This document shows, piece after piece, positions 33,446-41,913 of a stretch of 64,000 nt of DNA (position 1 is the stretch's first letter; every line of letters starts with the position of its first letter). The DNA lies in NCBI RefSeq assembly GCF_001758225.1, contig NZ_MAST01000034.1:186001-250000 (forward strand), read 5' to 3'. Both the position numbers and the translations under genes were made by a program. The notes below the pieces were generated by a model. That model was not told where the DNA came from and searched no databases. It saw nothing but the letters and a program-made list of their open reading frames with translations. This stretch comes from Humibacillus sp. DSM 29435 (GTDB lineage Bacteria; Actinomycetota; Actinomycetes; Actinomycetales; Dermatophilaceae).

Positions 33446-35020
33446 GTGAGCGGTCTGATGTTGACGGTGGTGCTGGTGCTGGGGGTCATCTTGCTCACCC
33501 CCGTGGCCGACAAGGTGCGGGTGCCCCAGCCCGTGCTGCTGACCATCTTCGGGTTGGCGCTGGCCCTCGCGTCACCGTCGACGACCTTCTCGCTCGACCC
33601 CGCCCTCATCCTGCCGCTCGTGCTGCCGCCGCTGCTGTTCGCCGCCACCCAGCGCACGACGGTGAACGAGTTCCGCGAGCACGCGTCGGCCGTCTTCGTG
33701 CTGGCGGTCGGGCTCACCGTGGCCACCGTCGCCGTCGTCGCCGTCGTCGCCCACGCGGCCGGGCTCCCCTGGACGGTCGCCTGGGTGCTCGGGGCCATGG
33801 TCTCGCCACCCGACCCGGTCGCGGCCACGGCGGTGGCCCGGCGGCTGCGACTGCCGCACCGGCTGGTCACCATCCTCGAGGGCGAGGGGATGTTCAACGA
33901 CGCCACCGCCCTCGTCGCCTACAAGGTCGCCATCATCGCGGCCGTCACCGGTGACATCACCGCCGTCGACGTGGGGCTGGAGCTCGTCGAGGCGCTCGTG
34001 CTCGGCGTAGCCATCGGACTGGCCCTGGGCTACGTCACCCGGCTGTTGCTGGCTCGTATCCACGACGGCTACGCCGAGACCACGTTGACGGTTCTGGTGC
34101 CTTTCGGGGCCTACGTCGGGGCCGAGCACGTCAACGGTTCGGGAGTGCTGGCCGTGCTCGTGCTCGGCCTCTACCTGCGCACCTTCGGGCACGAGGCCAC
34201 CACATCGGGTGGCTGGCTGCTCGGGCGGGCCGTGTGGTCGTACGCCGACTTCCTCATCACCAGCCTCGTCTTCGCGCTGCTCGGCTTCGAGCTCGTATCG
34301 GTCATTCGCTCGACGGCGGTGACGATGCAGACCGTCTGGCTAGCGCTGCTCGTCGTCGCCACGCTCGTGGTGTTCCGCGCGGCGTGGATCTTTCCCGCCG
34401 CCTCGTTGGGCCGGTTCCGCGCAAGGCGTCGGGACAGGCCGGTGCCGAGCAACTGGCGCGAGTCGGCCGTGGTGTCGTGGGCCGGGATGCGCGGCGTCGT
34501 CACGGTGGCCACCGCGCTCGCCCTGCCCACGGTCGTCGAGACCGGTGGCCCCCTGCCCAACCGAAACGAGATCGTCGCGGTCGCGTTGGCGTGCGTGCTG
34601 TTGACCCTGGTGGTGCAGGGCCTGACCCTCGGCCCGCTCACCCGGCTGCTCGGGGTGGGCAGCGACGCCGATGAGGCCAAGGAGGTCTCGGCCCTGCGGC
34701 TGCGTGCGACCGAGGCGGCGCTCGCGCAGATTCGCGAAGAGGTCGGCGCGAGCGGCACCGACGACGACGTGCAGCAGGCGGCGATGGCCCAGTACGAGGG
34801 CTACCTCGCCGCTCAGCAGCGGATGGACCAGGCCCGCGAAGGTGGCGGCAGCGAGCAGACGGAGCAACCCGGCCGGGCCCTCGAGTCGTTGCTCAGCCGG
34901 GCCAGCGACGTCGAGCGACAGCTCGTGCTGCGCGAGCGTCGTCGCGGCGAGGTGTCGGCCGGCGCCGCCGACGAGGTGCTGCGCGACATCGAGAACCGGG
35001 CACTGCGCGACTTCTCCTGA
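33446..35020 (+). CDS. CPA1-family Na+(K+)/H+ antiporter
   Basis: 524 residues with 12 or so membrane helices up to about residue 400 and a soluble C-terminal tail of 120 residues rich in Glu, Gln and Ala, probably coiled. The ion-binding helix pair is SPPDPVAATAVARRL and EGEGMFNDATALVAYKV, with the Asn-Asp of CPA1 exchangers; WAGMRGVVTVATALALP is the conserved late-helix block. Exchanges Na+ or K+ for protons across the inner membrane. GTG start, apparently leaderless. Confidence 0.92.
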   Translation: MSGLMLTVVLVLGVILLTPVADKVRVPQPVLLTIFGLALALASPSTTFSLDPALILPLVLPPLLFAATQRTTVNEFREHASAVFVLAVGLTVATVAVVAVVAHAAGLPWTVAWVLGAMVSPPDPVAATAVARRLRLPHRLVTILEGEGMFNDATALVAYKVAIIAAVTGDITAVDVGLELVEALVLGVAIGLALGYVTRLLLARIHDGYAETTLTVLVPFGAYVGAEHVNGSGVLAVLVLGLYLRTFGHEATTSGGWLLGRAVWSYADFLITSLVFALLGFELVSVIRSTAVTMQTVWLALLVVATLVVFRAAWIFPAASLGRFRARRRDRPVPSNWRESAVVSWAGMRGVVTVATALALPTVVETGGPLPNRNEIVAVALACVLLTLVVQGLTLGPLTRLLGVGSDADEAKEVSALRLRATEAALAQIREEVGASGTDDDVQQAAMAQYEGYLAAQQRMDQAREGGGSEQTEQPGRALESLLSRASDVERQLVLRERRRGEVSAGAADEVLRDIENRALRDFS

Positions 35021-35147
35021 CCCTGACCGACGACGGTCAGGCCGATGACTGGCGCCACAGGGACGCGCCCACAAACGACTCGCCGGGCACCGGGGAGCCT
35101 TGCAACCCTCACCCTCTGGGATGCCGGGTCTTCTCAGCCAGCGCCTC

Positions 35148-35153
35148 TAGCCT
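35148..35153 (+). promoter_or_regulatory. -10 box of a leaderless transcript
   Basis: TAGCCT lies 7 nt before the GTG at 35161, which favours 35161 over a GTG two codons earlier that would sit 1 nt behind the box. Confidence 0.45.
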
Positions 35154-35160
35154 CGTGACC

Positions 35161-36249
35161 GTGTTGTCGATCACCCTCAGCTGGGTCGGTGTCGCCGTGC
35201 TGGTGGTGCTCGTTCTCGGCTACGCGTCGAGCATCAGCCGCCGGTCGCCGTCGGCCGTCGGCGATCCGGCCCTGGCCGCCGAGCTGGGCCGGCTGTGCTC
35301 TCGGCGGACTCGACGCCTGGCCGCGAGCGTTGTCGACCTGGGCGACCACCCGTCGACACGGTCAGCCTTCGTGCGCTGCGACGCCGCCACCCGGTTCGAG
35401 ATCGGCTCTGTCACAAAGGCGCTCACCGGGTTGCTGCTGGCCGACGCGCTCGAACGTGGCGAGGTCACCCTCCAGACCCAGGTCGGCGAGGTGATCGCGA
35501 AGGCCCACGGCACGCCGTTGGGTGGGGTGACACTGCTGGAGCTGTGCACGCACACGTCGGGCCTACCACGGCTGGCTCTCCGGCCGATGACGCTTCTTCG
35601 CGTGCCGCTCCACGGCCTGTTGGGGCTCGACCCCTACCGCGGCACGTCGCCGACGAGCCTGCTGTCGGCCGCCGCACGCCAACACCTGCGCCGCCGGGGG
35701 CACTACCGCTACTCCAACCTCGGGGCAGCGGTGCTCGGTCAGGTCGTGGCCACAGTCGCAGGCCGCGACTTCAGCGAGGTGTTGCGCGAGCGGCTGCTCG
35801 ATCCCCTCAGCCTGGGCGGCGCAGGTGTCTCGACTCCGGACCAGCACGCAGACTGGGGCTGGTCGCCCCTCGGCGTGCCTTTCATGCCGTGGGTCATGGG
35901 CGGCTACGCACCGGCCGGAGGCGTCTTCGCGACCCTCGACGACCTGACCGCCCTGGCCCAGGGGTTGCTCGACGAGTCTTCCCCAGGGCAGTCGGCGTTG
36001 GCGCCCCTGCACGACATCGGCGCAGGCCGGCAGATCGGCCTGTTCTGGATGACCGACACCGTCGCGGGAACCGGCCGCCAGATGGTCTGGCACAACGGCG
36101 CCACCGGCGGCTACTCGGCCTTCTTCGCGCTGTTCCCCCAGGCTCGGCGAGCGGTGGTCGTGGTGGCCAACACCTCTGGGCGCAAGGAGACGGAGCGCGT
36201 CGCGACCGCCTTGGCCCGCTGGCTCGCCCGTAGTCGCCAAGACCTCTGA
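35161..36249 (+). CDS. membrane-anchored class C beta-lactamase-like serine hydrolase
   Basis: 362 residues from the GTG at 35161. One N-terminal membrane helix (residues 2-22) without a lipobox suggests an anchored extracytoplasmic enzyme. The three active-site motifs of the penicillin-recognising fold are present: SVTK (Ser nucleophile, in EIGSVTKAL), YSN (in YRYSNLGAAV) and HNG (in VWHNGATGGYSAF). Could be a carboxypeptidase, esterase or peptidase; true beta-lactamase activity is not implied. Confidence 0.87.
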   Translation: MLSITLSWVGVAVLVVLVLGYASSISRRSPSAVGDPALAAELGRLCSRRTRRLAASVVDLGDHPSTRSAFVRCDAATRFEIGSVTKALTGLLLADALERGEVTLQTQVGEVIAKAHGTPLGGVTLLELCTHTSGLPRLALRPMTLLRVPLHGLLGLDPYRGTSPTSLLSAAARQHLRRRGHYRYSNLGAAVLGQVVATVAGRDFSEVLRERLLDPLSLGGAGVSTPDQHADWGWSPLGVPFMPWVMGGYAPAGGVFATLDDLTALAQGLLDESSPGQSALAPLHDIGAGRQIGLFWMTDTVAGTGRQMVWHNGATGGYSAFFALFPQARRAVVVVANTSGRKETERVATALARWLARSRQDL

Positions 36250-36328
36250 GGCCTTCTCATCTGTAGCCGGCACAGTCGGGGTCCTTCGGCCCTGTTCGGC
36301 CGTCAGGCCTCTGCCTCACGATGAGGTC

Positions 36329-37186
36329 ATGGGCGGAGACGACCAGCGGCGCGCTGATCGCCGGCCTCGTCGCAGGGGCTGGGTTCTTCCGCTCGCGCTG
36401 ATCGTGATCACCTTCGGGGTTCCGTCGATGCGTGGCGGTGCGGTCGTCGGCTCCGAGCAGGTCACCGAGCTTATCCAGAGCGTGCTGATGCAGCCGTGGT
36501 CGGAGTCCGTTCCGATCCTGATGCCCGTCGCCAAGCTGGCGCTTCTCGTGGTGGCGGTCATGGGCATCACCGGTAAGGGCCCGTACGCCAAGGTCTTGCT
36601 CGCGTACTACGCAGCCAACCTCGGAGTGGTGGCACTCTTCCAGAACACCGCCACGCTGCCGGAGGGCGTGGCGGTCATCGTAGGCAACCTGCTGGCGCAG
36701 CTCGTGGTCGCGGCCGTGTGCCTGCTGGGGATTCGCGGCACGTCGGACACCGCCTCGCTGCGACGCGAGCGGCTGTGGATGTTGCCACTCATGCTGTGGG
36801 CCTGGCTCTACCCATTCGCGCTGCAGGGCAACACCATCGTTCCCGGCGGTTGGACCGGCCTGTTCGTGAACAGCGCCGGCGTGACGTACTGCATGGTCAC
36901 TCCCGTGATCGCGGGCACGATGGCCCTGCGACCTGCGGCGTACGGCAGAACCACCAGAGTCGTCGTCGGTTGGCTCGGGCTCATCTTCGGCCTGCTCAAC
37001 CTGCTCACCTGGTTCGTGGTCAGACCCGCCAGCTGGTGGATGGGGACGCTGCACGTGCCGCTCCTGGTCATCACGGCCGTGCTGACGATCACCTCGTGGC
37101 GTGAGTCTCGTGAGAGTTCCGGAGTCGGAGTCGGAGTCGGAGAAGGAGTCGCGGACGGTGCGCACGCGCGCGCGTCCGAGACCTGA
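36329..37186 (+). CDS. integral membrane protein of unknown function
   Basis: 285 residues with about seven membrane helices after a basic N terminus (RRADRRPRRRGW). The loop between helices carries QSVLMQPWSESVPILMPVAK. No family recognised. The C-terminal GVGVGVGEGV is encoded by a GGAGTC hexamer repeat (37121-37150), so tail length may vary. The ATG at 36329 is 6 nt behind CACGAT, perhaps another leaderless start. The 138-bp gap after it (37187-37324) shows no gene. Confidence 0.7.
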   Translation: MGGDDQRRADRRPRRRGWVLPLALIVITFGVPSMRGGAVVGSEQVTELIQSVLMQPWSESVPILMPVAKLALLVVAVMGITGKGPYAKVLLAYYAANLGVVALFQNTATLPEGVAVIVGNLLAQLVVAAVCLLGIRGTSDTASLRRERLWMLPLMLWAWLYPFALQGNTIVPGGWTGLFVNSAGVTYCMVTPVIAGTMALRPAAYGRTTRVVVGWLGLIFGLLNLLTWFVVRPASWWMGTLHVPLLVITAVLTITSWRESRESSGVGVGVGEGVADGAHARASET

Positions 37187-37324
37187 GCCCAGGGTCGGAC
37201 CCAGGCGTGCCCACGAAGGAGAACCGTCCCGACGCTTGCGCCACACCCGATCGGTAGCGTCATTGCCCACGACGGCATCGGCCTCGGTTGCCCGCCGAGA
37301 CCACTGCGAGGGCGCTACCCGGTG

Positions 37325-37855
37325 TTAGCCACCGAGGGTTCTGGGCAGGATCATCAGGTAGACCGGTTCGGCGGAAGCGGGCAGCCAAGCGGGTCGAGAC
37401 CGGCCCACCTCGACCCAGCCTCGAGCCAGGTAGAGGTGACGCGGCTCGCGGTGCTCAGCCACCACGTCGAGCACCGGCGCCCCACCGTCAGCGAGAGCCT
37501 GGTCGGTGGCCCGCTGGAGCAGCGCCGAGCCGATACCCCGGCGAGCGAGGCGACGGTCGGCGAACAACACACTGACACAGCGCAGAGCGGCGACCGGCAC
37601 GCCGTGAGCGGTAGCCCACACCTGCCCGAGCTCGTCGTCGTCGGCCACCGACTGGATCGCGACGTGGCCGACGACGACCCCGTGCAGCTCGGCCACCCAC
37701 GACGCGAGCTCACCCGGGCGGCGAATGAAGTCCTCTGGCGCCCGATCTGACGGCCAGTGGAACGGGTAGTGCGTCTCGGGCTGCTGGCGGACGAGGATCT
37801 CGACCAGGGCCGGCACGTCGGCATCACGGCGGCGTCGGGTCGACAGGTCAGGCAC
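37325..37855 (-). CDS. GNAT-family N-acetyltransferase
   Basis: 176 residues from the GTG at 37855, chosen because TACACT lies 6 nt upstream (leaderless). The acetyl-CoA loop is CVSVLFADRRLARRGIGSAL and the C-terminal block is LDVVAEHREPRHLYLARGW, both typical. Substrate unknown. Divergent from the amidohydrolase gene, 89 bp away. Confidence 0.83.
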   Translation of the reverse strand: MPDLSTRRRRDADVPALVEILVRQQPETHYPFHWPSDRAPEDFIRRPGELASWVAELHGVVVGHVAIQSVADDDELGQVWATAHGVPVAALRCVSVLFADRRLARRGIGSALLQRATDQALADGGAPVLDVVAEHREPRHLYLARGWVEVGRSRPAWLPASAEPVYLMILPRTLGG

Positions 37856-37861
37856 CTGCCG

Positions 37862-37867
37862 AGTGTA
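37862..37867 (-). promoter_or_regulatory. -10 box of the GNAT gene
   Basis: On the minus strand TACACT stands 6 nt before the GTG at 37855. Confidence 0.5.
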
Positions 37868-37932
37868 GGAGCCGGCGTTCTCTGCGCCGCGCCCGCGTCG
37901 CATGAGCCCGTCGACCGGCCGGCCGATGCGGT

Positions 37933-37938
37933 TACGGT
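37933..37938 (+). promoter_or_regulatory. -10 box of the amidohydrolase gene
   Basis: TACGGT stands 6 nt before the ATG at 37945, mirroring the divergent GNAT promoter. Confidence 0.5.
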
Positions 37939-37944
37939 CGAAGC

Positions 37945-39567
37945 ATGAGATCGGCCGACACCCACAGCCAGAGCCCTGCCGACATCGTCTTCTCCGGCGG
38001 CCCGATCATGACGATGGACGCGGCGGGGTCCCGCCCGGAGGCCGTGGCCGTACGCGCCGGCCGCCTGGTGGCGGTCGGGTCGCTCGATGAGGTGAACGCC
38101 CTCGTGGGCAACAACACCGAGCAGGTCGACCTCGAGGGGCGAACGCTGTTGCCCGGGCTCATCGACCCGCACATGCACTCCGCCATGGTTCAGCTGGCCG
38201 ACTGGGTCGACGTGAGCCCGATGGCCACGCCGACGGCCGACGCTGTCTACACCGCCCTGCGTGACGCCACCGCCACGAGCACCGGTTGGGTGCTGGCCCA
38301 GCAGTTCGACCCGAGCATCACCGAGGGCCACCCCCGCCTTGACCGCGAGACCCTCGACCGCCTCGTGCCCGACCGGCCCCTGCTCGTGCTGGAGAGCAAC
38401 GGCCACATCGCCTGGGTCAACTCCGCGGCGCTGCACCGGGCCGGTGTCGACCGTGACACGCCCGACCCACCGGCCGGTCGCTACAGCCGAGACGCGCGCG
38501 GCGAGCTGACCGGGCGGCTCGAGGAGTCGCCGGCCGTGCGGGCCTTCACCATCGGGTTCCCCCTCGTCACCGGCGACGCGCTCGTGGGCCGCATCCGTGA
38601 CCTGCTGTGGAGCGCGGCCGGCAAGGGAGCGACGCTGCTGCACGACTGCGGCATCGGGTCGATCGACGGGGTCACCGACCTCGACGGTCTGCGCCGCGCC
38701 GTCGACGGCGACTCTCCGGTGCGGTACCGGGGCATGCTCGTCTCGAGCGAGTACGACGCCTGGGCCCAGCTCAGCCTGCGCCCCGGGTTCGGCGACGACC
38801 GGTTCCGGGTCGACGGGATCAAGGCGTGGTCAGACGGGTCGAACCAAGCCGGCACCGGGTTCCAGCGCGAGCCCTACCTCGGCACCGACTCCTGCGGGTC
38901 GCTGAACTACTCCCCCGACGAGCTGGCCGAGGTCGTGCTCCGCGCGCACCGCGACGGGTGGCAGATCGGCGTGCACGCCAACGGCGACGCCGCCATCGAC
39001 GTCACCATCGATGCGTACGAGCGTGCCCTGACTGAGGCTCCGCGTGACGACCACCGGCACCGCATCGAGCACTGCAGCATGCTGCACCCCGAGCAGATCG
39101 CGCGGATGGCGGCGCTCGGGCTCTCCCCCTCGTTCCTCATCGGTCACGTTCGCTGGTGGGGCACGGCGTTCCGCGACCGGCTCCTAGGCCCGGAGCGTTC
39201 GGCGCTCTACGACCCGTGCGCCTCGGCCCTACGGGCCGGGCTGCGCATCTCGTTGCACAGCGACTGGAACGTCACCCCGTTGGAGCCGCTGCGCTACGTC
39301 GAGGATGCCGTCACGCGGGCCATGGCCGAGAACGGCGAGGTGCTGAACGCCGACGAGCGTATCAACGTCGAGGCAGCACTGCGGGCCGTCACCATCGACG
39401 CCGCGTGGCAGTGCCGAGCCGACGACGTGACCGGCTCGATCGAGGTCGGAAAGTACGCCGATCTCGTTCTGCTCGAGAGCAACCCGGCTACGATCGACCC
39501 GATGACGATCTCGGGCATCGCCGTCTCCGAGACACGTCTCGCGGGCGAGGTGCGCTACTCGCGGTGA
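37945..39567 (+). CDS. YtcJ-like amidohydrolase
   Basis: 540 residues. Metal-dependent hydrolase: N-terminal beta-sandwich residues (DIVFSGGPIMTMDAAGSRPE), the metal pair in LLPGLIDPHMHSAM, the large inserted domain typical of YtcJ proteins, then VHANGDAAIDVTIDAYE, RHRIEHCSML and the metal Asp in ISLHSDWNVTPLEPL. Usually hydrolyses N-substituted amides, formamides or lactams; substrate unknown. Apparently leaderless. Confidence 0.88.
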   Translation: MRSADTHSQSPADIVFSGGPIMTMDAAGSRPEAVAVRAGRLVAVGSLDEVNALVGNNTEQVDLEGRTLLPGLIDPHMHSAMVQLADWVDVSPMATPTADAVYTALRDATATSTGWVLAQQFDPSITEGHPRLDRETLDRLVPDRPLLVLESNGHIAWVNSAALHRAGVDRDTPDPPAGRYSRDARGELTGRLEESPAVRAFTIGFPLVTGDALVGRIRDLLWSAAGKGATLLHDCGIGSIDGVTDLDGLRRAVDGDSPVRYRGMLVSSEYDAWAQLSLRPGFGDDRFRVDGIKAWSDGSNQAGTGFQREPYLGTDSCGSLNYSPDELAEVVLRAHRDGWQIGVHANGDAAIDVTIDAYERALTEAPRDDHRHRIEHCSMLHPEQIARMAALGLSPSFLIGHVRWWGTAFRDRLLGPERSALYDPCASALRAGLRISLHSDWNVTPLEPLRYVEDAVTRAMAENGEVLNADERINVEAALRAVTIDAAWQCRADDVTGSIEVGKYADLVLLESNPATIDPMTISGIAVSETRLAGEVRYSR

Positions 39568-39581
39568 GACCGATGTGGTGC

Positions 39582-39595
39582 AGGGCCATGGCCCT
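39582..39595. terminator. AGGGCCATGGCCCT palindrome after the amidohydrolase gene
   Basis: A 14-bp perfect palindrome 15 bp past the stop codon. As it has no loop it may be a protein site rather than a terminator hairpin. The remaining 140 bp to the next gene show no other signal. Confidence 0.3.
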
Positions 39596-39734
39596 CGAGG
39601 GCGAGAGCCCAACACCACGCGTAGCCCTCGCCCCCGAGCCGGTGGCGGATGCCGCGCTCACGCAGGCCGCCAAGCCGAGCGGGACACTCATGCGTCGCCT
39701 GATCCATCAGCACCACAGCGGAAGCGAGAACAGC

Positions 39735-40037
39735 ATGCCCCTGTACCAAGCCGTATCCGTCATCGGGTCGGTTCTGTTGCTGGCCGCCTACGCCGGCCTG
39801 CAGACCGGACGTCTCAACCCCAGCACGTCCTACCCCTACCAGCTGTGCAACCTCGGCGGCGCCATCTGCCTGGCCTACTCGGTCATCCAGCCCTTCAACT
39901 CTGGGGTGTTCCTCACCGAGGTCTGCTGGAGCCTGTTCAGCATCGTGGGACTGGTCAAGCTCCTGCGCATGCGTGACGCCAGACGTGCGACCGCAGAACT
40001 TGACCCGCCGGAGGAAGGGGCTCGGCCAGCCGGCTGA
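39735..40037 (+). CDS. small CBU_0592-like membrane protein
   Basis: 100 residues with three membrane helices (YQAVSVIGSVLLLAAYAGLQ, then LCNLGGAICLAYSVIQPF and GVFLTEVCWSLFSIVGLVKL) and a charged tail. The pattern of a Tyr-Gly-Asn/Gly-rich three-helix protein resembles the CBU_0592 family found in many bacteria, of unknown function. The start at 39735 is the first ATG before helix 1; an in-frame ATG at 39690 would add a hydrophilic stretch. Confidence 0.7.
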   Translation: MPLYQAVSVIGSVLLLAAYAGLQTGRLNPSTSYPYQLCNLGGAICLAYSVIQPFNSGVFLTEVCWSLFSIVGLVKLLRMRDARRATAELDPPEEGARPAG

Positions 40038-40049
40038 CCATCCCCTTCT

Positions 40050-40775
40050 TCACCCGGATGCCGGGTCGTCGAGAAAAGCACGGGTGAGCGCCGCCAGCTC
40101 GCGGGCCGAGTCGGTGTTGACCAGTGCGCCCGCCCCGGGGATGACCTCGAGCCGGGCATCGGGCAGCTCGGCCGCGAGGGCCTTGGCCGCCACGACGCCG
40201 GGCTTGTCCTTCGACCCGGCCACGACGAGGACCGGCACGGTCACCTGACGCAACGACTCGCGGCCGTCGAAACCCTTGAGAGCATCGAGTACGGCCAGCA
40301 TCCGCGGGCGGGACACGCCGGCATCCACGAGCTTGCTCTCGGGCACCACCCGCATGGCCAGCTTCTGGAGCCGGATGGCCCCGTTCGAGGGCCGCACCAG
40401 CGCCCCGCCCACCACGAGGCGACCGACCAGCTCGGGGCGTTCCACCGCCAGGCGGAGGGCGACGCTGGCCCCGATCGACACGCCGAGGAAGTCGGCCTGA
40501 CGGATGCCCTGCAGCTCGAGGTCGTTCGCGACCCCGTGCGCGGCGGTGGCGAGGTCGAAGCCGACGGGGTCACCCGGCTTCAGGCCCCGCATCCAGGGCG
40601 CGTTCATCGACCGGCCGGGGCCGAAGGCGGAGACGAAGTCCTGCCAGGCGATGGGTGACTGGCCCAGCCCGTGCAGCAGCACAAGCGGTCGACGCGGCGG
40701 GGGTGGTGAAGGGTTTTCGCCCTCCTGGGGGCGAAAACCCTTCACGTCATCGTCAGAACGGGGGCGGTTCGGCAT
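40050..40775 (-). CDS. alpha/beta-fold hydrolase with an embedded dyad repeat
   Basis: 241 residues from the ATG at 40775, with GAGAGGAG about 5 nt before. The oxyanion strand is PLVLLHGLGQSPIAW; the nucleophile elbow is LGVSIGAS (Ser), followed by the acid in VVAGSKDKPG; the late His is not evident (the expected position reads GAGALVNTDSAREL), so the triad may be incomplete. Residues 11-23 (VKGFRPQEGENPS) are encoded by the 17-bp-arm inverted repeat at 40706-40745. It begins 11 nt after the tdh stop, so it is the second gene of that operon. Substrate unknown. Confidence 0.82.
   Translation of the reverse strand: MPNRPRSDDDVKGFRPQEGENPSPPPPRRPLVLLHGLGQSPIAWQDFVSAFGPGRSMNAPWMRGLKPGDPVGFDLATAAHGVANDLELQGIRQADFLGVSIGASVALRLAVERPELVGRLVVGGALVRPSNGAIRLQKLAMRVVPESKLVDAGVSRPRMLAVLDALKGFDGRESLRQVTVPVLVVAGSKDKPGVVAAKALAAELPDARLEVIPGAGALVNTDSARELAALTRAFLDDPASG
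40706..40745. repeat. 17-bp perfect inverted repeat inside a coding region
   Basis: GTGAAGGGTTTTCGCCC (40706-40722) and its exact complement (40729-40745) flank a 6-nt loop within the first 25 codons of the hydrolase gene. The segment is A/T-richer than its surroundings. Read in frame on either strand it gives V-K-G-F-R-P-x-x-G-E-N-P-S. This looks like an inserted REP-like element now translated as an N-terminal extension. Confidence 0.85.
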
Positions 40776-40786
40776 CGGGGCTCCTC

Positions 40787-41824
40787 TCAGCTCCAGTCGA
40801 GGATGACCTTGCCGCACTGACCCGACCGGGCGGTGGCGAAGGCCTCCTCCCACTGCTCGGCCGGGAAACGGTGCGTGATGACCTGGGTGACCGCGTCGCG
40901 CAGCGGCGCCGAGGTGGCGATCATCTGCGACATGGCGTACCAGGTGTCGTACATCTCGCGACCGTAGATGCCCTTGAGGGTGAGCATGTGGGTGATCACC
41001 TTGCCCCAGTCGAGCTGGTAGCCCTGGTGCGGCAGGCCGAGCAGCGCGATCCGGCCGCCGTGGTTCATGTTGTCGATGAGGTCGGTGACGGCAGGGGCGG
41101 CCCCCGACATCTCGAGGGCGATGTCGAAGCCCTCCTGCATCCCCAGGTGGCGCTGAGCGTCGGCCAGCGACTCCCGCGTCACGTTGACCGTGAGGTCGGC
41201 GCCGGCGCGTTCGGCGAGCGCGAGGCGGTAGTCGCTGGCGTCGGACACGACGACGTAGCGCGCACCGGCGTGCCGGGCGATGGCCGCGGCCATGACCCCG
41301 ATGGGCCCGGCGCCGGTGATCACGACGTCCTCGCCGACCATCGGCCACTGCAGCGCGGTGTGCGTGGCGTTGCCGAGCGGGTCGAAGACGGCGCCGAGGT
41401 CGGGGTCGAGGTCGCGCGGCTGCACCCAGACGTTGGATGCCGGTAGCGCCACGTAGTCGGCGAAGGCGCCGTCGCGGTTGACGCCGATGCCCCGAGTGCG
41501 GATGCAGAGGTGGCGCCGGCCGGCGCGGCAGTTGCGGCAGCGGCCGCACACGATGTGGCCCTCGCCCGAGGCGCGGTCACCGATCTCGATGCCCGTGACG
41601 TCGACCCCCAGCTCGACGACCTCGCCGTAGAACTCGTGGCCGATCACCATCGGCGGCGACACGGTGGCGGCCGCCCAGTCGTCCCACTCCTGCAGGTGCA
41701 GGTCGGTGCCGCACAGGCCGGCACGCAGCACACGCAGCACGACGTCGGCAGGCCCGCATCGCGGTCTCGGTCGGTCGACGAGCTCGAGTCCGGGGCCCGC
41801 GGTCAGCTTGGTGAGGGCACGCAC
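40787..41824 (-). CDS. tdh: L-threonine 3-dehydrogenase (zinc-dependent)
   Basis: 345 residues from the GTG at 41824 (GGAAGGA 5 nt upstream). Medium-chain zinc dehydrogenase that oxidises threonine to 2-amino-3-oxobutyrate with NAD+. Catalytic zinc ligands are in GLCGTDLHLQEWD and GHEFYGEVVE; the four structural cysteines are in CGRCRNCRAGRRHLC. The NAD site is ITGAGPIGVMAAAIARHAGA. The blocks GDRASGEGHIVCG, DPLGNATHTAL and MYDTWYAMSQM are characteristic of Tdh. Works with Kbl, encoded 8 kb away. Followed by the alpha/beta hydrolase gene. Confidence 0.95.
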   Translation of the reverse strand: MRALTKLTAGPGLELVDRPRPRCGPADVVLRVLRAGLCGTDLHLQEWDDWAAATVSPPMVIGHEFYGEVVELGVDVTGIEIGDRASGEGHIVCGRCRNCRAGRRHLCIRTRGIGVNRDGAFADYVALPASNVWVQPRDLDPDLGAVFDPLGNATHTALQWPMVGEDVVITGAGPIGVMAAAIARHAGARYVVVSDASDYRLALAERAGADLTVNVTRESLADAQRHLGMQEGFDIALEMSGAAPAVTDLIDNMNHGGRIALLGLPHQGYQLDWGKVITHMLTLKGIYGREMYDTWYAMSQMIATSAPLRDAVTQVITHRFPAEQWEEAFATARSGQCGKVILDWS

Positions 41825-41913
41825 GAGAGTCCTTCCGCAAGACATGACGGAGGGTCCGTCGCCTGAGAGTCTGCCACTCCGGCCGGGCCGGCCGGTGGGG
41901 GCACAATGGCGGT

